A stretch of 64,000 nt of DNA from Myroides odoratus (GCF_001549985.1 NZ_LROZ01000014.1:37958-101957); one strand, 5' to 3'. Positions 7,950 to 16,608 are shown, counted from the stretch's first letter. Notes: a model not told the origin generated them from the sequence alone. A program made the numbers and translations.

Positions 7950-9107
7950 ATGCAACGCGCTATTGTACATTTAGATTTGGACAGTTTTTTTGTTTCTTGT
8001 GAGCGATTAACCAATCGACAACTCACTGGTATTCCCCTTATTATAGGTGGAGGAGACCGTGGCGTGGTATCGAGTTGTTCCTATGAAGCTCGTGCTTTTG
8101 GCGTACGTTCAGCCATGCCAATTCGCATGGCCATGCGTTTGTGTCCTCAAGCCAAAATCATCAAAGGTGACATGGAACTCTACAGTAAAATGTCCACAGA
8201 AGTAACGGAAATCATAGCTGAAAAAGCTCCTGTAATGGAAAAAGCAAGTATTGATGAATTCTATCTTGATTTAACGGGAATGGATCGCTTTCACAGTACC
8301 CAGCAATGGACATCCGAATTAATAGCTACCATCCAAAAAGAAACACATCTACCGTTGAGCTATGCCTTATCGATCAATAAGACAGTATCTAAAATGGGAA
8401 CCAATGAAGCCAAGCCTTCGGGTGCATTGATTATTCCCGAGAAAGAAGTACAACCGTTTCTCAACCCATTATCCATTCGAAAAATCCCCATGCTGGGACA
8501 AGCCACCTATGATTCCTTAGCACGCTTGGGGATTCGAACCATTGAGACACTATCTACCATGCCTGCTGAAATTTTGTTTCAATTGCTCGGTAAAAATGGT
8601 GTAGATCTTTGGAGAAAAGCCAATGGTATTGATTTTACACCTGTTGAACCCTATCGAGAACGCAAATCAATATCAACCGAACATACATTTTCACAAGATA
8701 CGATTGACTTGACCTTATTAAAAACAACCTTATTGGGTATGGTAGAGCAATTGGCTTTTCAATTGCGCTCGGAAGGTTGGCTTACTTCTGTGGTTTCGGT
8801 CAAAATTCGCTATACCAATTTCGATACCGAAACCAAGCAATGTAAAATTACCTATACCTCCGCAGATCACATACTCAATGCCTATGTACTGGATTTGTTT
8901 GAAAAACACTACCAACGTCGGATGCGTCTACGATTAATTGGCATCAATTTCAGCGGTTTAGTTCGCGGAAGTTATCAGATTAATTTATTTGAAGATTCCC
9001 AGGAAATCATGGCATTGTATGAAGCCATGGATCACATCAAAAAACAATATGGCATGCAGGCAGTTCATCGTTGCTCTAGTGCCTTACTCAAATCTAAAAA
9101 GAAATAG
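7950..9107 (+). CDS. dinB: Y-family DNA polymerase IV (DinB type)
   Basis: 385 residues. Catalytic carboxylates: Asp9/Asp11 in HLDLDSFFVSCE and Asp102-Glu103 in SIDEFYLDLTG. YEARAFGVRSAMP is the Y-family finger motif, and SINKTVSKMGTNEAKPSGA leads into the thumb. A QINLF sequence at residues 343-347 matches the beta-clamp-binding pentapeptide. It performs translesion synthesis across damaged template. It is followed after two bases by the dnaE2-type gene and is divergent from the LexA-like repressor, so this is a damage-inducible mutagenesis operon, analogous to but different from the ImuA-ImuB-DnaE2 cassette (no ImuA here, and this polymerase retains all catalytic residues unlike ImuB). Confidence 0.93.
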   Translation: MQRAIVHLDLDSFFVSCERLTNRQLTGIPLIIGGGDRGVVSSCSYEARAFGVRSAMPIRMAMRLCPQAKIIKGDMELYSKMSTEVTEIIAEKAPVMEKASIDEFYLDLTGMDRFHSTQQWTSELIATIQKETHLPLSYALSINKTVSKMGTNEAKPSGALIIPEKEVQPFLNPLSIRKIPMLGQATYDSLARLGIRTIETLSTMPAEILFQLLGKNGVDLWRKANGIDFTPVEPYRERKSISTEHTFSQDTIDLTLLKTTLLGMVEQLAFQLRSEGWLTSVVSVKIRYTNFDTETKQCKITYTSADHILNAYVLDLFEKHYQRRMRLRLIGINFSGLVRGSYQINLFEDSQEIMALYEAMDHIKKQYGMQAVHRCSSALLKSKKK

Positions 9108-9109
9108 CT

Positions 9110-12076
9110 ATGTTATTAAATTGCCATTCTTACTATAGTCTACGCTTTGGTACTATTCCACTAACGCAATTGGTTGCTGCAGCACAAAAACTACAGATCT
9201 CTGCCTTAGCACTTACGGATATTCATACCTTTTATGGTGTTTACGACTTTATTCGCCTCTGTCAACAAGCGAATATCAAACCACTCATTGGTGCTGAATT
9301 TCGCGTTAATCAACGCCTACAATACATAGGAATTGCTAAAAACCAATTGGGATTTGCAGCAATGAATCAATACATAACCCAACACAATAAAACCAAACAA
9401 CCTTTCTCGAAAAAGGCTCCTGATTTTGCGCATACCTTTGTTATCTATCCACTAGACAACTGTCCGTCAACACTAGCAGATCACGAATATATAGGCATTA
9501 AACTAAACCAACGTAATTTATTGTATCAAGAGCAATGGAAGCAGTTGATTCACAAAATGGTCATCCTCCATCCTGTGACAATACAACAAACAGAGGAATA
9601 TGAGTTACACCGCATCCTCCAAGCCATTGATCAAAATACACTATTAAGTAAATTGGAGGCTGACACTTGTGCTTCGCCAGATGAAATATTACAATCAGAA
9701 GAGGAATTATTGCGCCATTTTGAATCTTTTCCTACACTTATTGCCAATACCCAACAAATCGTAAGGGAATCAAACTTTTCATTTGAATATAAAAAAAGTA
9801 GAAATAAGCTCCATTTTACAGCCAACAAAGCAAGCGATTTACAACTGCTTACTACCCTTGCACAAGAGGGATTAACACGTATTTATGGTGCCAACCACGA
9901 ACAAGCAAAACAACGCTTAGCAAAAGAACTTGATGTTATTGAAAAGCTATCTTTTGCCAGCTACTTTTTAATTATTTGGGATATTATTTCATATAGCACA
10001 AAACGCGGCTTTATGCATATTGGTAGAGGAAGTGGTGCCAATAGCTTAGTAGGCTATTGCATTGGAATTACCAATGTTTGTCCTCTAGAACTCGATTTAT
10101 ACTTTGAGCGATTTTTAAATGTCAACCGTAAATCACCTCCTGATTTTGATATTGATTGGTCCTGGACCGATCGCGATGCTATTATTGATTATATTTTCCA
10201 AACGTATGGGGAAGAACACGTTGCGTTTTGTGGAGCTATGTCTACCTTCAAGACGCGTTCTATGGCAAGAGAAATTGGCAAAGTATACGGTTTAGCTAAA
10301 GAAGAGCTCGATCAATTGAATCAGCGACACACTAGGGACTATCAAGACAACAACTCCATTGTACAGCTCATTCATCAGTATAGTCAAGTACTGGAAGGTT
10401 TTCCTAACCAACGCACCATGCACGCATGTGGAATTATTATTTCAGAAGATCCCATCACACATTTTACAGCATTGGATTATCCACCTAAAGGCTACGCTGT
10501 AGCTCACTTTGATATGCATATTGCAGAGGATATTGGCTTTGAAAAATTCGATATTCTCAGCCAACGAGGCATTGGACACATCAATGAAGCAGTAGAATTA
10601 ATCGAAAAAAATCAACAAATTACCATAGACATCCGCGATATTTCACTGTCTAAAAATGAAGCAAAATCCAATGCATATTTACAGCTAGGTAATACCATTG
10701 GATGCTTTTACATTGAAAGTCCCGCTATGCGTGGTTTATTGAGAAAACTAAAATGTAATAATTATAAAACACTAGTAGCAGCTTCTTCTATTATCAGACC
10801 AGGGGTTGCTCAAAGCGGTATGATGCAAGAATATATTTACAGACACAACAACCCCAATGAATTTGAGTACTTCCACGATGTTTTCAAAAATCAATTGGGA
10901 GAAACCTATGGTATCATGGTATATCAAGAAGATGTGATTAAAATTGCCCTTCATTACGGCGGTTTACCCGCGGAGGATGGCGATATCCTCCGTCGCGCAA
11001 TGAGTGGAAAAAGTCGCTCAAAAGAAGGATTACAAGCAGTTCGTCAACGTTTTCTTGCCCTGTGTGAGGAGAAAGGGCATCCACAAGCACTCAGTGAAGA
11101 AATTTACCGCCAAATCGAATCTTTTGCAGGGTATTCTTTTTGTAAAGCTCATTCTGCTTCTTATGCTATTGAGAGCTATCAAAGTTTGTATTTAAAAGCA
11201 CATTACCCCTTGGAGTTTATTGTTGCTGTAATCAACAATCAAGGGGGATTCTACCGTACTGAAGTCTACGTTCACGAAGCGAAGATGTCTGGAGCACGTG
11301 TATTTCCGCCTTGTATCAACCGAAGTAATCGAGGAGCAACCTTGAGAAGACGAGATATCTTCTTGGGTTTTCAATTGGTTAAAAACTTAAATACAGCTTT
11401 AATTGATACACTGTTGACAGAACGTCAAAAAAATGGAAATTACACTTCCTTAGCAAACTTCATACAACGCGTAAATATTAACCTCGAAGCTTTAGAAACA
11501 CTCATTTTTATTGGTGCCTTTCAATTTACTGGGCTCCAAAAAAACGAATTGCTCATTCAAGCAAAATTATTGTACCACAAAAACAAATCCAATCCCACTT
11601 GGCAATTGCTACAAGAGCCTATAAAATCTTTTTCTTTTCCTCAATTGAAGCGAACGGAAACAGAAGATGCCTTTGATGAGCTAGAGTATTTGGGCTTTCC
11701 TATTACTTCTAGTCCCTTTAACTTATTACAAACGAAATTTAGAGGAGAAATAACAACAAAGGACTTCCTCTATCACAAGGGTGAAAATACGCGCTTGGTG
11801 GGCTATTTAATCGCATTAAAGCCCATTCAAATTAAAAGTGGGCTCATGTACTTTGGTACCTGGATTGACAGCAATGGGGATTATTTTGACAGCGTGCATT
11901 TTCCGCATAGTTTACAACAATATCCTTTTCAAGGTAGTGGATGCTATTTGTTATTAGGTACGATTCAAATCGAATATGAGGTACCTACCTTACATGTGCT
12001 AAAAATGGCAAAACTTCCATATATGGCAGATCCTAGGTATCATGTAAAAGGAGAAGGTGTGGTGATGAGAGGGTGA
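9110..12076 (+). CDS. dnaE2: DnaE2-type (error-prone) DNA polymerase III alpha subunit
   Basis: 988 residues, clearly shorter than replicative DnaE (about 1160 or more) and in the range of error-prone DnaE2-like enzymes. It starts with a PHP domain (CHSYYSLRFGTIP, LTDIHTFYGVYDF), followed by the C-family palm with GRGSGANSLVGYCIG and PDFDIDWSW (the catalytic DxD, about residues 344-352), then fingers and a C-terminal OB-fold-like region (GYLIALKPIQIKSG...FGTWIDSNG). It probably extends DinB-initiated bypass. The last few residues (GEGVVMRG) are encoded by the start of a GGTG/GATG low-complexity tract, so the natural C terminus may have been altered slightly by repeat growth. The ATG is two bases after the dinB stop. 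Confidence 0.9.
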   Translation: MLLNCHSYYSLRFGTIPLTQLVAAAQKLQISALALTDIHTFYGVYDFIRLCQQANIKPLIGAEFRVNQRLQYIGIAKNQLGFAAMNQYITQHNKTKQPFSKKAPDFAHTFVIYPLDNCPSTLADHEYIGIKLNQRNLLYQEQWKQLIHKMVILHPVTIQQTEEYELHRILQAIDQNTLLSKLEADTCASPDEILQSEEELLRHFESFPTLIANTQQIVRESNFSFEYKKSRNKLHFTANKASDLQLLTTLAQEGLTRIYGANHEQAKQRLAKELDVIEKLSFASYFLIIWDIISYSTKRGFMHIGRGSGANSLVGYCIGITNVCPLELDLYFERFLNVNRKSPPDFDIDWSWTDRDAIIDYIFQTYGEEHVAFCGAMSTFKTRSMAREIGKVYGLAKEELDQLNQRHTRDYQDNNSIVQLIHQYSQVLEGFPNQRTMHACGIIISEDPITHFTALDYPPKGYAVAHFDMHIAEDIGFEKFDILSQRGIGHINEAVELIEKNQQITIDIRDISLSKNEAKSNAYLQLGNTIGCFYIESPAMRGLLRKLKCNNYKTLVAASSIIRPGVAQSGMMQEYIYRHNNPNEFEYFHDVFKNQLGETYGIMVYQEDVIKIALHYGGLPAEDGDILRRAMSGKSRSKEGLQAVRQRFLALCEEKGHPQALSEEIYRQIESFAGYSFCKAHSASYAIESYQSLYLKAHYPLEFIVAVINNQGGFYRTEVYVHEAKMSGARVFPPCINRSNRGATLRRRDIFLGFQLVKNLNTALIDTLLTERQKNGNYTSLANFIQRVNINLEALETLIFIGAFQFTGLQKNELLIQAKLLYHKNKSNPTWQLLQEPIKSFSFPQLKRTETEDAFDELEYLGFPITSSPFNLLQTKFRGEITTKDFLYHKGENTRLVGYLIALKPIQIKSGLMYFGTWIDSNGDYFDSVHFPHSLQQYPFQGSGCYLLLGTIQIEYEVPTLHVLKMAKLPYMADPRYHVKGEGVVMRG

Positions 12077-12120
12077 GGTGGTGAGGTGGTGTGGTGGTGA
12101 GAGGATGAGGCGATGAGATG
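12056..12120. repeat. GGTG/GATGAG low-complexity tract
   Basis: About 65 bases made almost only of GGTG, GAGG and GATGAG words on the plus strand (no C until near the end), starting inside the last codons of dnaE2 and running into the intergenic gap. Probably a slippage product. Confidence 0.7.
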
Positions 12121-12169
12121 TAAAATCTCGTAGTGGCAAATGGCAATTCGCCAAGTAACAGGATAAATT

Positions 12170-12250
12170 ATGGAAACAACGGATCTATTTCCAGACGAAT
12201 TTTTCAAACAGTTTACAAACAACAAAAAAAGGCAAAAAAAAATCCCCTAA
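12170..12250 (+). pseudogene. Fragment of an IS256-family transposase (N-terminal 15 codons)
   Basis: An ATG frame reads [16 protein letters not shown], which matches the start of the complete transposase at 62715-63911 ([16 protein letters not shown]) at 14 of 16 residues and most bases over about 48 bp. After that it diverges to an unrelated low-complexity tail and stops at 12250. It is a relic of a different, slightly diverged copy. No inverted repeat was recognised beside it, so the rest of the element has been lost. Confidence 0.75.
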
Positions 12251-12276
12251 CTAGGAGATCCTAAAAATAAAAAAAT

Positions 12277-12370
12277 GGCAAGCTACCTACATCGCACCGC
12301 TACAACCACATACCTTTGCTGCGTTCCCACCCTGGAGGATTCTGCAGGAGCTGGTCGTGTAGGACTTGCC
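12277..12370 (-). ncRNA. ffs: Signal recognition particle 4.5S-type RNA
   Basis: The minus-strand RNA starts GGCAAGUCC and ends GGUAGCUUGCC, which pair to close the molecule. The apical part contains CCUCCAGGGUGGGAACGCAGCAAAGGUA, shown here only as its known role: the conserved Ffh-binding asymmetric loop with GGAACGCAGCAAAGG instead of the E. coli GGAAGGAAGCAGCC-type sequence, as in Bacteroidota. Length is about 94 nt, a small bacterial SRP RNA without an Alu domain. The closing helix is followed by UUUUUUU (ATGGCC region then T tract), serving as terminator. It binds Ffh and targets ribosomes making membrane proteins to FtsY. Exact ends are plus or minus a few bases. Confidence 0.88.
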
Positions 12371-12374
12371 GTTG

Positions 12375-12404
12375 CAAATATACAACCATTTTATATTTTT
12401 CCAA
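12375..12404 (-). promoter_or_regulatory. Promoter of the SRP RNA gene (TTG-N19-TATATTTG)
   Basis: On the minus strand, TTG (12404-12402), a 19-base spacer and TATATTTG (12382-12375) match the Bacteroidota housekeeping consensus exactly. The -7 element ends 5 bases before the RNA start. Confidence 0.8.
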
Positions 12405-12459
12405 GTGTTTACAACTATTATAATAACTTTTGTATATTGTAATAAAATTAAAATGACCG

Positions 12460-13536
12460 ATGAAAAGACATAACATGCTTATACCCTTAGCCTTATCTTT
12501 CGCTATTTTCAGCTGTTCTGAAAAAAATAATTTAGAAAAAAATGTAATTTCTTTAAATACATCCGAATTAAAGCAGGTTTACAACGATAAAGAAGCTATA
12601 AAATTAAGCTTAAATCTCGCGCCAAACACCGAGCTAGACTCTGTAGTTTACCACTTAAACGATATCCGTTTAGGTGCAGTAAAGGGAAATGAAATCCTAA
12701 ACGCTCCTTTGAAAGGACAAAAATTTGGACAATACACCCTGAAAGGAACAGCCTATCTCAATAAAGAAAGTAAAGAAGTTTCTTCTCATATTGCAATTCT
12801 TTCTTCCGTTGCTCCTCAAATGATTAATTATACAATCGTCAATACTATTCCGCATGATATCAAAGCCTATACACAAGGTCTAGAATTTCACAATGGTATT
12901 TTATTTGAAAGTACAGGAAATGGCGAAGGAATTGGAACGGGTACCAAAGGTGTATCGAGCGTTCGCCAACTCAACCCTAAAACAGGGGAAGTAATCAAGA
13001 TTAAAGAACTTCCAGCAGCAATCTTTGGAGAAGGTTGTACAATTCTAAACAACAAATTGTATCAATTGACTTACAAAAACAATGAAGCTTATGTTTACAA
13101 TCCAGATACTTTAGAACAGCTTGCTACTATTCCTTACTTCAAAAAAACAGAAGGTTGGGGATTATGTAATGATGGACAATATCTCTATATGACAGATGGC
13201 TCTGAAAAGATTTACAAATTAAATCCAGATACATTTGAGAAAGTAGATGAAATAACAGTTGCTGCACAACGAGAAATCTTAGTAAACATCAACGAACTAG
13301 AATGGGTAAATGGTAAAATTTACGCTAATTTCTATGGTAAAAGTGGTGTAGCTGTCATTGACCCAATATCAGGATCTGTAGAAGGAGTTCTTGATCTTTC
13401 TCAACTATATGATTTAGTTGAAAAACATCCTGATTTAGATGTCTTGAACGGTATTGCATACAATGCCAAAACAAATACATTTTTTGTAACAGGTAAAAAC
13501 TGGAATAAAATGTTTGAAATTAAGATTATTGACTAG
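12460..13536 (+). CDS. Glutaminyl-peptide cyclotransferase (bacterial glutamine cyclotransferase) lipoprotein
   Basis: 358 residues. A lipoprotein signal with Cys19 (FAIFSCS) suggests an envelope location. Residues 30-110 look like a beta-rich accessory segment. From about 130 it is the five-bladed beta-propeller family: DIKAYTQGLEFHNGILFESTGNGEG, SVRQLNPKTGEVI, GEGCTILNNKLYQLT, TEGWGLCNDGQYLYMTDGSE, and NELEWVNGKIYANFYG. These enzymes cyclise N-terminal glutamine to pyroglutamate. In Bacteroidota many T9SS- or Sec-exported proteins begin with Gln after signal-peptide removal, so this is a plausible N-terminal modifying enzyme; several proteins in this window have a Q at the predicted mature start. 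A near-consensus AACTTTTG lies 28 bases upstream. Confidence 0.88.
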   Translation: MKRHNMLIPLALSFAIFSCSEKNNLEKNVISLNTSELKQVYNDKEAIKLSLNLAPNTELDSVVYHLNDIRLGAVKGNEILNAPLKGQKFGQYTLKGTAYLNKESKEVSSHIAILSSVAPQMINYTIVNTIPHDIKAYTQGLEFHNGILFESTGNGEGIGTGTKGVSSVRQLNPKTGEVIKIKELPAAIFGEGCTILNNKLYQLTYKNNEAYVYNPDTLEQLATIPYFKKTEGWGLCNDGQYLYMTDGSEKIYKLNPDTFEKVDEITVAAQREILVNINELEWVNGKIYANFYGKSGVAVIDPISGSVEGVLDLSQLYDLVEKHPDLDVLNGIAYNAKTNTFFVTGKNWNKMFEIKIID

Positions 13537-13595
13537 GTGGAGAACGAAATGAAAAATGGTGTTGGTGAAATTTATCTACCCTAATTTATAACTGA

Positions 13596-13634
13596 ACATA
13601 AAAAGAGGAACTCGATGAGTTCCTCTTTTTATGT
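13596..13634. terminator. Bidirectional terminator between convergent genes
   Basis: Perfect 18-bp stem (ACATAAAAAGAGGAACTC and complement) with 3-base loop, A/T-rich at the base on both sides, between the cyclase gene (+) and the DUF2461 gene (-). Confidence 0.85.
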
Positions 13635-13719
13635 GATTAAGTAAGCTTCTATAAGTACTTCCCTTCTCCATTTTTTCCAGCCAATTAGCAAATTACCACT
13701 TTCCACTTTCCCTTCTCCA

Positions 13720-14412
13720 CTAATCATACAAACTCACTCCATTTACATCTGTTGTCAGTACTTCAGACATATAATCAAAAAAGGGCTTCATTGCTTCAAA
13801 CGTCTGAATCGCTTCCTTGATAAATCCAGGTTGGATCATTTCTTCATCCGTAAAGGATCGCATCACTAAAAACTGTTTTTTGCGCAGTAAATCAATAGCA
13901 GGATGCTCTTTATCGAAACCTTTAGGGGCCGTTTTAAGCTCCTCACCCACTAATCCTCCAAATGCTTTTACAAATACTGGATTACTGATAATTTCACGTA
14001 ATTCTGAATCATCTAAAGCGATTTCTTTTCTAATGCGCAATAAATCATCTTTATTAGGTTCCCAAAATCCTCCTCCAACAAAACTCTTTCCAGGTTCTAT
14101 ATTGAGGTAATATCCTCCGCGTAGTAAAGGTTTTTTTCTTCCAATATGTAAACCAAAATAGGTTTTATATGGGGTTTTATCTTTTGAAAAACGCACATCT
14201 CGATACAAGCGATGCACGTGAAATACTTCAACCTCATCAACAGCTGCCATCTGATCATAAACGCTTTTAAAAAAGCCCTTTACTTCTGTAAAAATGGCAT
14301 CAATTTGTGGTTTATTTTCGGTAAACCAAGGCTTATTATTATTCGTTGCAATCTCCTCTAAAAGAGCGAAATGCTCTTGTTTCAAATGATTCATATACTT
14401 TCTTTCTAACAA
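13720..14412 (-). CDS. DUF2461 (TIGR02453) family protein
   Basis: 230 residues, the normal length of this family. Recognisable segments: NNNKPWFTENKPQID near the N terminus, HVHRLYRDVRFSKDKTPYKT, and GGYYLNIEPGKSFVGGGFWEP. The biochemical function is not known. An ATG six codons downstream (MNHLKQEH) is an equally good start (14394). It follows the phosphatase gene by 13 bases and is probably in the same transcript. Confidence 0.85.
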   Translation of the reverse strand: MLERKYMNHLKQEHFALLEEIATNNNKPWFTENKPQIDAIFTEVKGFFKSVYDQMAAVDEVEVFHVHRLYRDVRFSKDKTPYKTYFGLHIGRKKPLLRGGYYLNIEPGKSFVGGGFWEPNKDDLLRIRKEIALDDSELREIISNPVFVKAFGGLVGEELKTAPKGFDKEHPAIDLLRKKQFLVMRSFTDEEMIQPGFIKEAIQTFEAMKPFFDYMSEVLTTDVNGVSLYD

Positions 14413-14425
14413 TTGAATGACAAAT

Positions 14426-15406
14426 TTACTTTAAAATAACGGTATATTTTTCGATATACTTTTGACGTTGGTCCTTTGTAATGGATAATCCTTCCTGAAT
14501 ATAATTATCCATCGATCCATACTTTGCTTCTATTGCAGCAAACATCGCTTCTAAATAATTGGGTTTAATCCAAGAGAAATTCTCAATTACTTCATAGTCA
14601 ATTTTAGGAAAAATAAATTTGCCAAACTTCGCTAATTTCATTCTTCCAGAAACGTCATCGACGCGTTCATTATTAGAGCGTAAATACTCTTCCATGATGG
14701 TTTCTCGATCCACATTGAGAATACTCAACAGTATAGCGCCAATCATCCCCGTACGGTCCTTTCCTGCAGAACAGTGAAACAAAGTAGCTTCCTCATGATC
14801 TAGCATACGCAAAACAATCTCGCGAATCTTTTGAGGATTATCCAAAACGTAAACCCCATAAAAATCCTCCACTGCCTTATTCGATTCCTCTACTGTCACT
14901 CTTCCCTTTAAGACCTCTTTTTTCGCCTTACTAAACATGTCTTCTGAATCTTCAAAAGCTTGTTCATTGTAATATTGGATGGTTGTTGGTAGATGATCTG
15001 GATGCTTTTTTATTTCTCGATCCGTTCTTAAATCAATGACTTGCGTAATAGTATAGTCGTCTAATATTTTAAAATGCTTCTTTTTTAATTTTCCTAAATG
15101 ACCACTGCGATAAAAATGACCAGATTTGATTACCCGTTGATCTTGTGTGATAATTCCTCCTAATTCGCGAACATTAGAAACATTAGGGATTTCAACTCTT
15201 TGATTCACTTCTAGATATAATTCTCTCTGTTTAGCATTGGGGGTAAACTTATTTTCTTTACCCATCGCATAGCGTTGGGTTAAAGCTTCATAATTTTCAG
15301 TAGTGTCTAGCTTAGAAAATCTAATTGGTTGATAGGCATGTTTATAAGAACAGCTCCCCAATAACAACATCCCTCCTACTAAAACAAGGATTTCATATTT
15401 TTTCAT
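14426..15406 (-). CDS. Tyrosine-protein phosphatase lipoprotein (Y_phosphatase3 type)
   Basis: 326 residues with lipoprotein signal (LLLGSCS, Cys19). The catalytic domain has NVRELGGI near residue 78, VIDLRTDREI around 123-132 and the P-loop HCSAGKDRTG (Cys212, Arg218), the arrangement of the DSP/IphP-like tyrosine phosphatases related to Listeria LipA. As a lipoprotein it would act in the envelope rather than on cytoplasmic kinases; phosphoinositides or phosphotyrosine are possible substrates. It is the upstream gene of a pair with the DUF2461 gene. Confidence 0.87.
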   Translation of the reverse strand: MKKYEILVLVGGMLLLGSCSYKHAYQPIRFSKLDTTENYEALTQRYAMGKENKFTPNAKQRELYLEVNQRVEIPNVSNVRELGGIITQDQRVIKSGHFYRSGHLGKLKKKHFKILDDYTITQVIDLRTDREIKKHPDHLPTTIQYYNEQAFEDSEDMFSKAKKEVLKGRVTVEESNKAVEDFYGVYVLDNPQKIREIVLRMLDHEEATLFHCSAGKDRTGMIGAILLSILNVDRETIMEEYLRSNNERVDDVSGRMKLAKFGKFIFPKIDYEVIENFSWIKPNYLEAMFAAIEAKYGSMDNYIQEGLSITKDQRQKYIEKYTVILK

Positions 15407-15484
15407 AACTCATTTTATATTAACCTTTCTCAAAGTTAAGCATTTCTAACCTATTTTTGTTTTTACCCCGTTTCCATAAAAAAA

Positions 15485-15504
15485 GCAATGCTTGACTGCA
15501 TTGC
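15485..15504 (-). terminator. Terminator after the Ntn-hydrolase gene
   Basis: 7-bp stem GCAATGC/GCATTGC with a 6-base loop, flanked by A and T runs that extend the pairing by up to six A-T pairs; the minus-strand transcript ends in seven U. Confidence 0.75.
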
Positions 15505-15530
15505 TTTTTTATTTTTGAGCTAAATTCAAA

Positions 15531-16586
15531 CTAAATTCCCATAAACTGGAACGGTTTGCTCTCTACTAATTGATTATTCGATAAACCGAAATACTGTTGT
15601 CTCTTAGAAACATCTAATTTTTTTACTTTAGTTTTCTCACTGAAATCCAACGTTTTTAAATCCAACCACAAAGGCGATAACGTCAATGGATCTTCGTAAT
15701 AATACAGTAAATTCTTTTGATCCGAAACAGCTCTCCATTTTGTAGAAGAAAGATTTGGATACCCTTCAATATGAACCCCATACGGAACAGAACAGTTTCG
15801 AATGACACTAAATGCAGCACCTACTGCAACCATCGGATCATCACTTTGATCTACTGCTGTTGCATAATAAGAAGCGCGAGCAAAGCGATCTTCTGATCTT
15901 CCTGTTCCTGGCAATACTTGGTTTCCTGGTAAAAATGCCCAATAATCTCGAATTGCCAATTGTTTTTCATATGTTGGTGAATTGGTAACTACCGTATAAG
16001 AGGGATCGTGATATACCACTAATTTCCCATCAATATACTCTAAAACAGCATTATCTCCTTTGGCATCAGACATTGTTAAATGCACCGTGGCTAATGTTGT
16101 TCTACCTGGCGTATTAGCTGTAACAACTGCAACAGGATTTTTCTGTAAATCCGTTACTGCTTCTGCTACCGTTGCATAATTATCTAATACATATTGTGCC
16201 CAAATAGCTAAACTCATTCCTTTTTGTTTTCCATTTGGATCGTAATCCGGATATTGTGACTCTACTAACCATAGGATATTCGCTACAAGACCTTTTTCAT
16301 TCATTCCGTCAGTTGTAGCAATATCAAAAGCCGATACAATAACACTACCGTATTTTGATTTCCATTTGGCTGATGCTTTACCAACTTCACCGGTGCGTTC
16401 CATTCCTCTTGGGAAAACCCAGATATTCGGATCAATTTCATCTTTCCAATCCATGGAGCGTGCAGTGATAATTGTGTTATTAGGCCCTTTGTATACCACT
16501 CGAGTACACGCATAGGCATCTGATGCTACAGGTAGTAAAAAAGCTGCTAAAGCTAGATTAGCGACCCAGATTTTCCATTTTTTCAT
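15531..16586 (-). CDS. Exported linear amide C-N hydrolase (choloylglycine hydrolase family)
   Basis: 351 residues. A Sec signal peptide ends in SDAYA, immediately followed by Cys27. Signal cleavage there would expose Cys27 as the N-terminal nucleophile of this Ntn-hydrolase family. Arg43 and Asp46 in TARSMDW are at +16 and +19, exactly as in bile salt hydrolase Cys2/Arg18/Asp21, and VVTNSPTYEKQL holds the conserved Asn. It is a periplasmic or outer-surface amidase; bile salts, penicillin V or N-acyl-homoserine lactones are known substrates in the family and cannot be told apart here. The gene starts 22 bases before the photolyase gene's end (same strand, upstream), so they may be co-transcribed. 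Confidence 0.88.
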   Translation of the reverse strand: MKKWKIWVANLALAAFLLPVASDAYACTRVVYKGPNNTIITARSMDWKDEIDPNIWVFPRGMERTGEVGKASAKWKSKYGSVIVSAFDIATTDGMNEKGLVANILWLVESQYPDYDPNGKQKGMSLAIWAQYVLDNYATVAEAVTDLQKNPVAVVTANTPGRTTLATVHLTMSDAKGDNAVLEYIDGKLVVYHDPSYTVVTNSPTYEKQLAIRDYWAFLPGNQVLPGTGRSEDRFARASYYATAVDQSDDPMVAVGAAFSVIRNCSVPYGVHIEGYPNLSSTKWRAVSDQKNLLYYYEDPLTLSPLWLDLKTLDFSEKTKVKKLDVSKRQQYFGLSNNQLVESKPFQFMGI

Positions 16587-16608
16587 AGTTCAAGGGTTTT
16601 ATGTGTGT

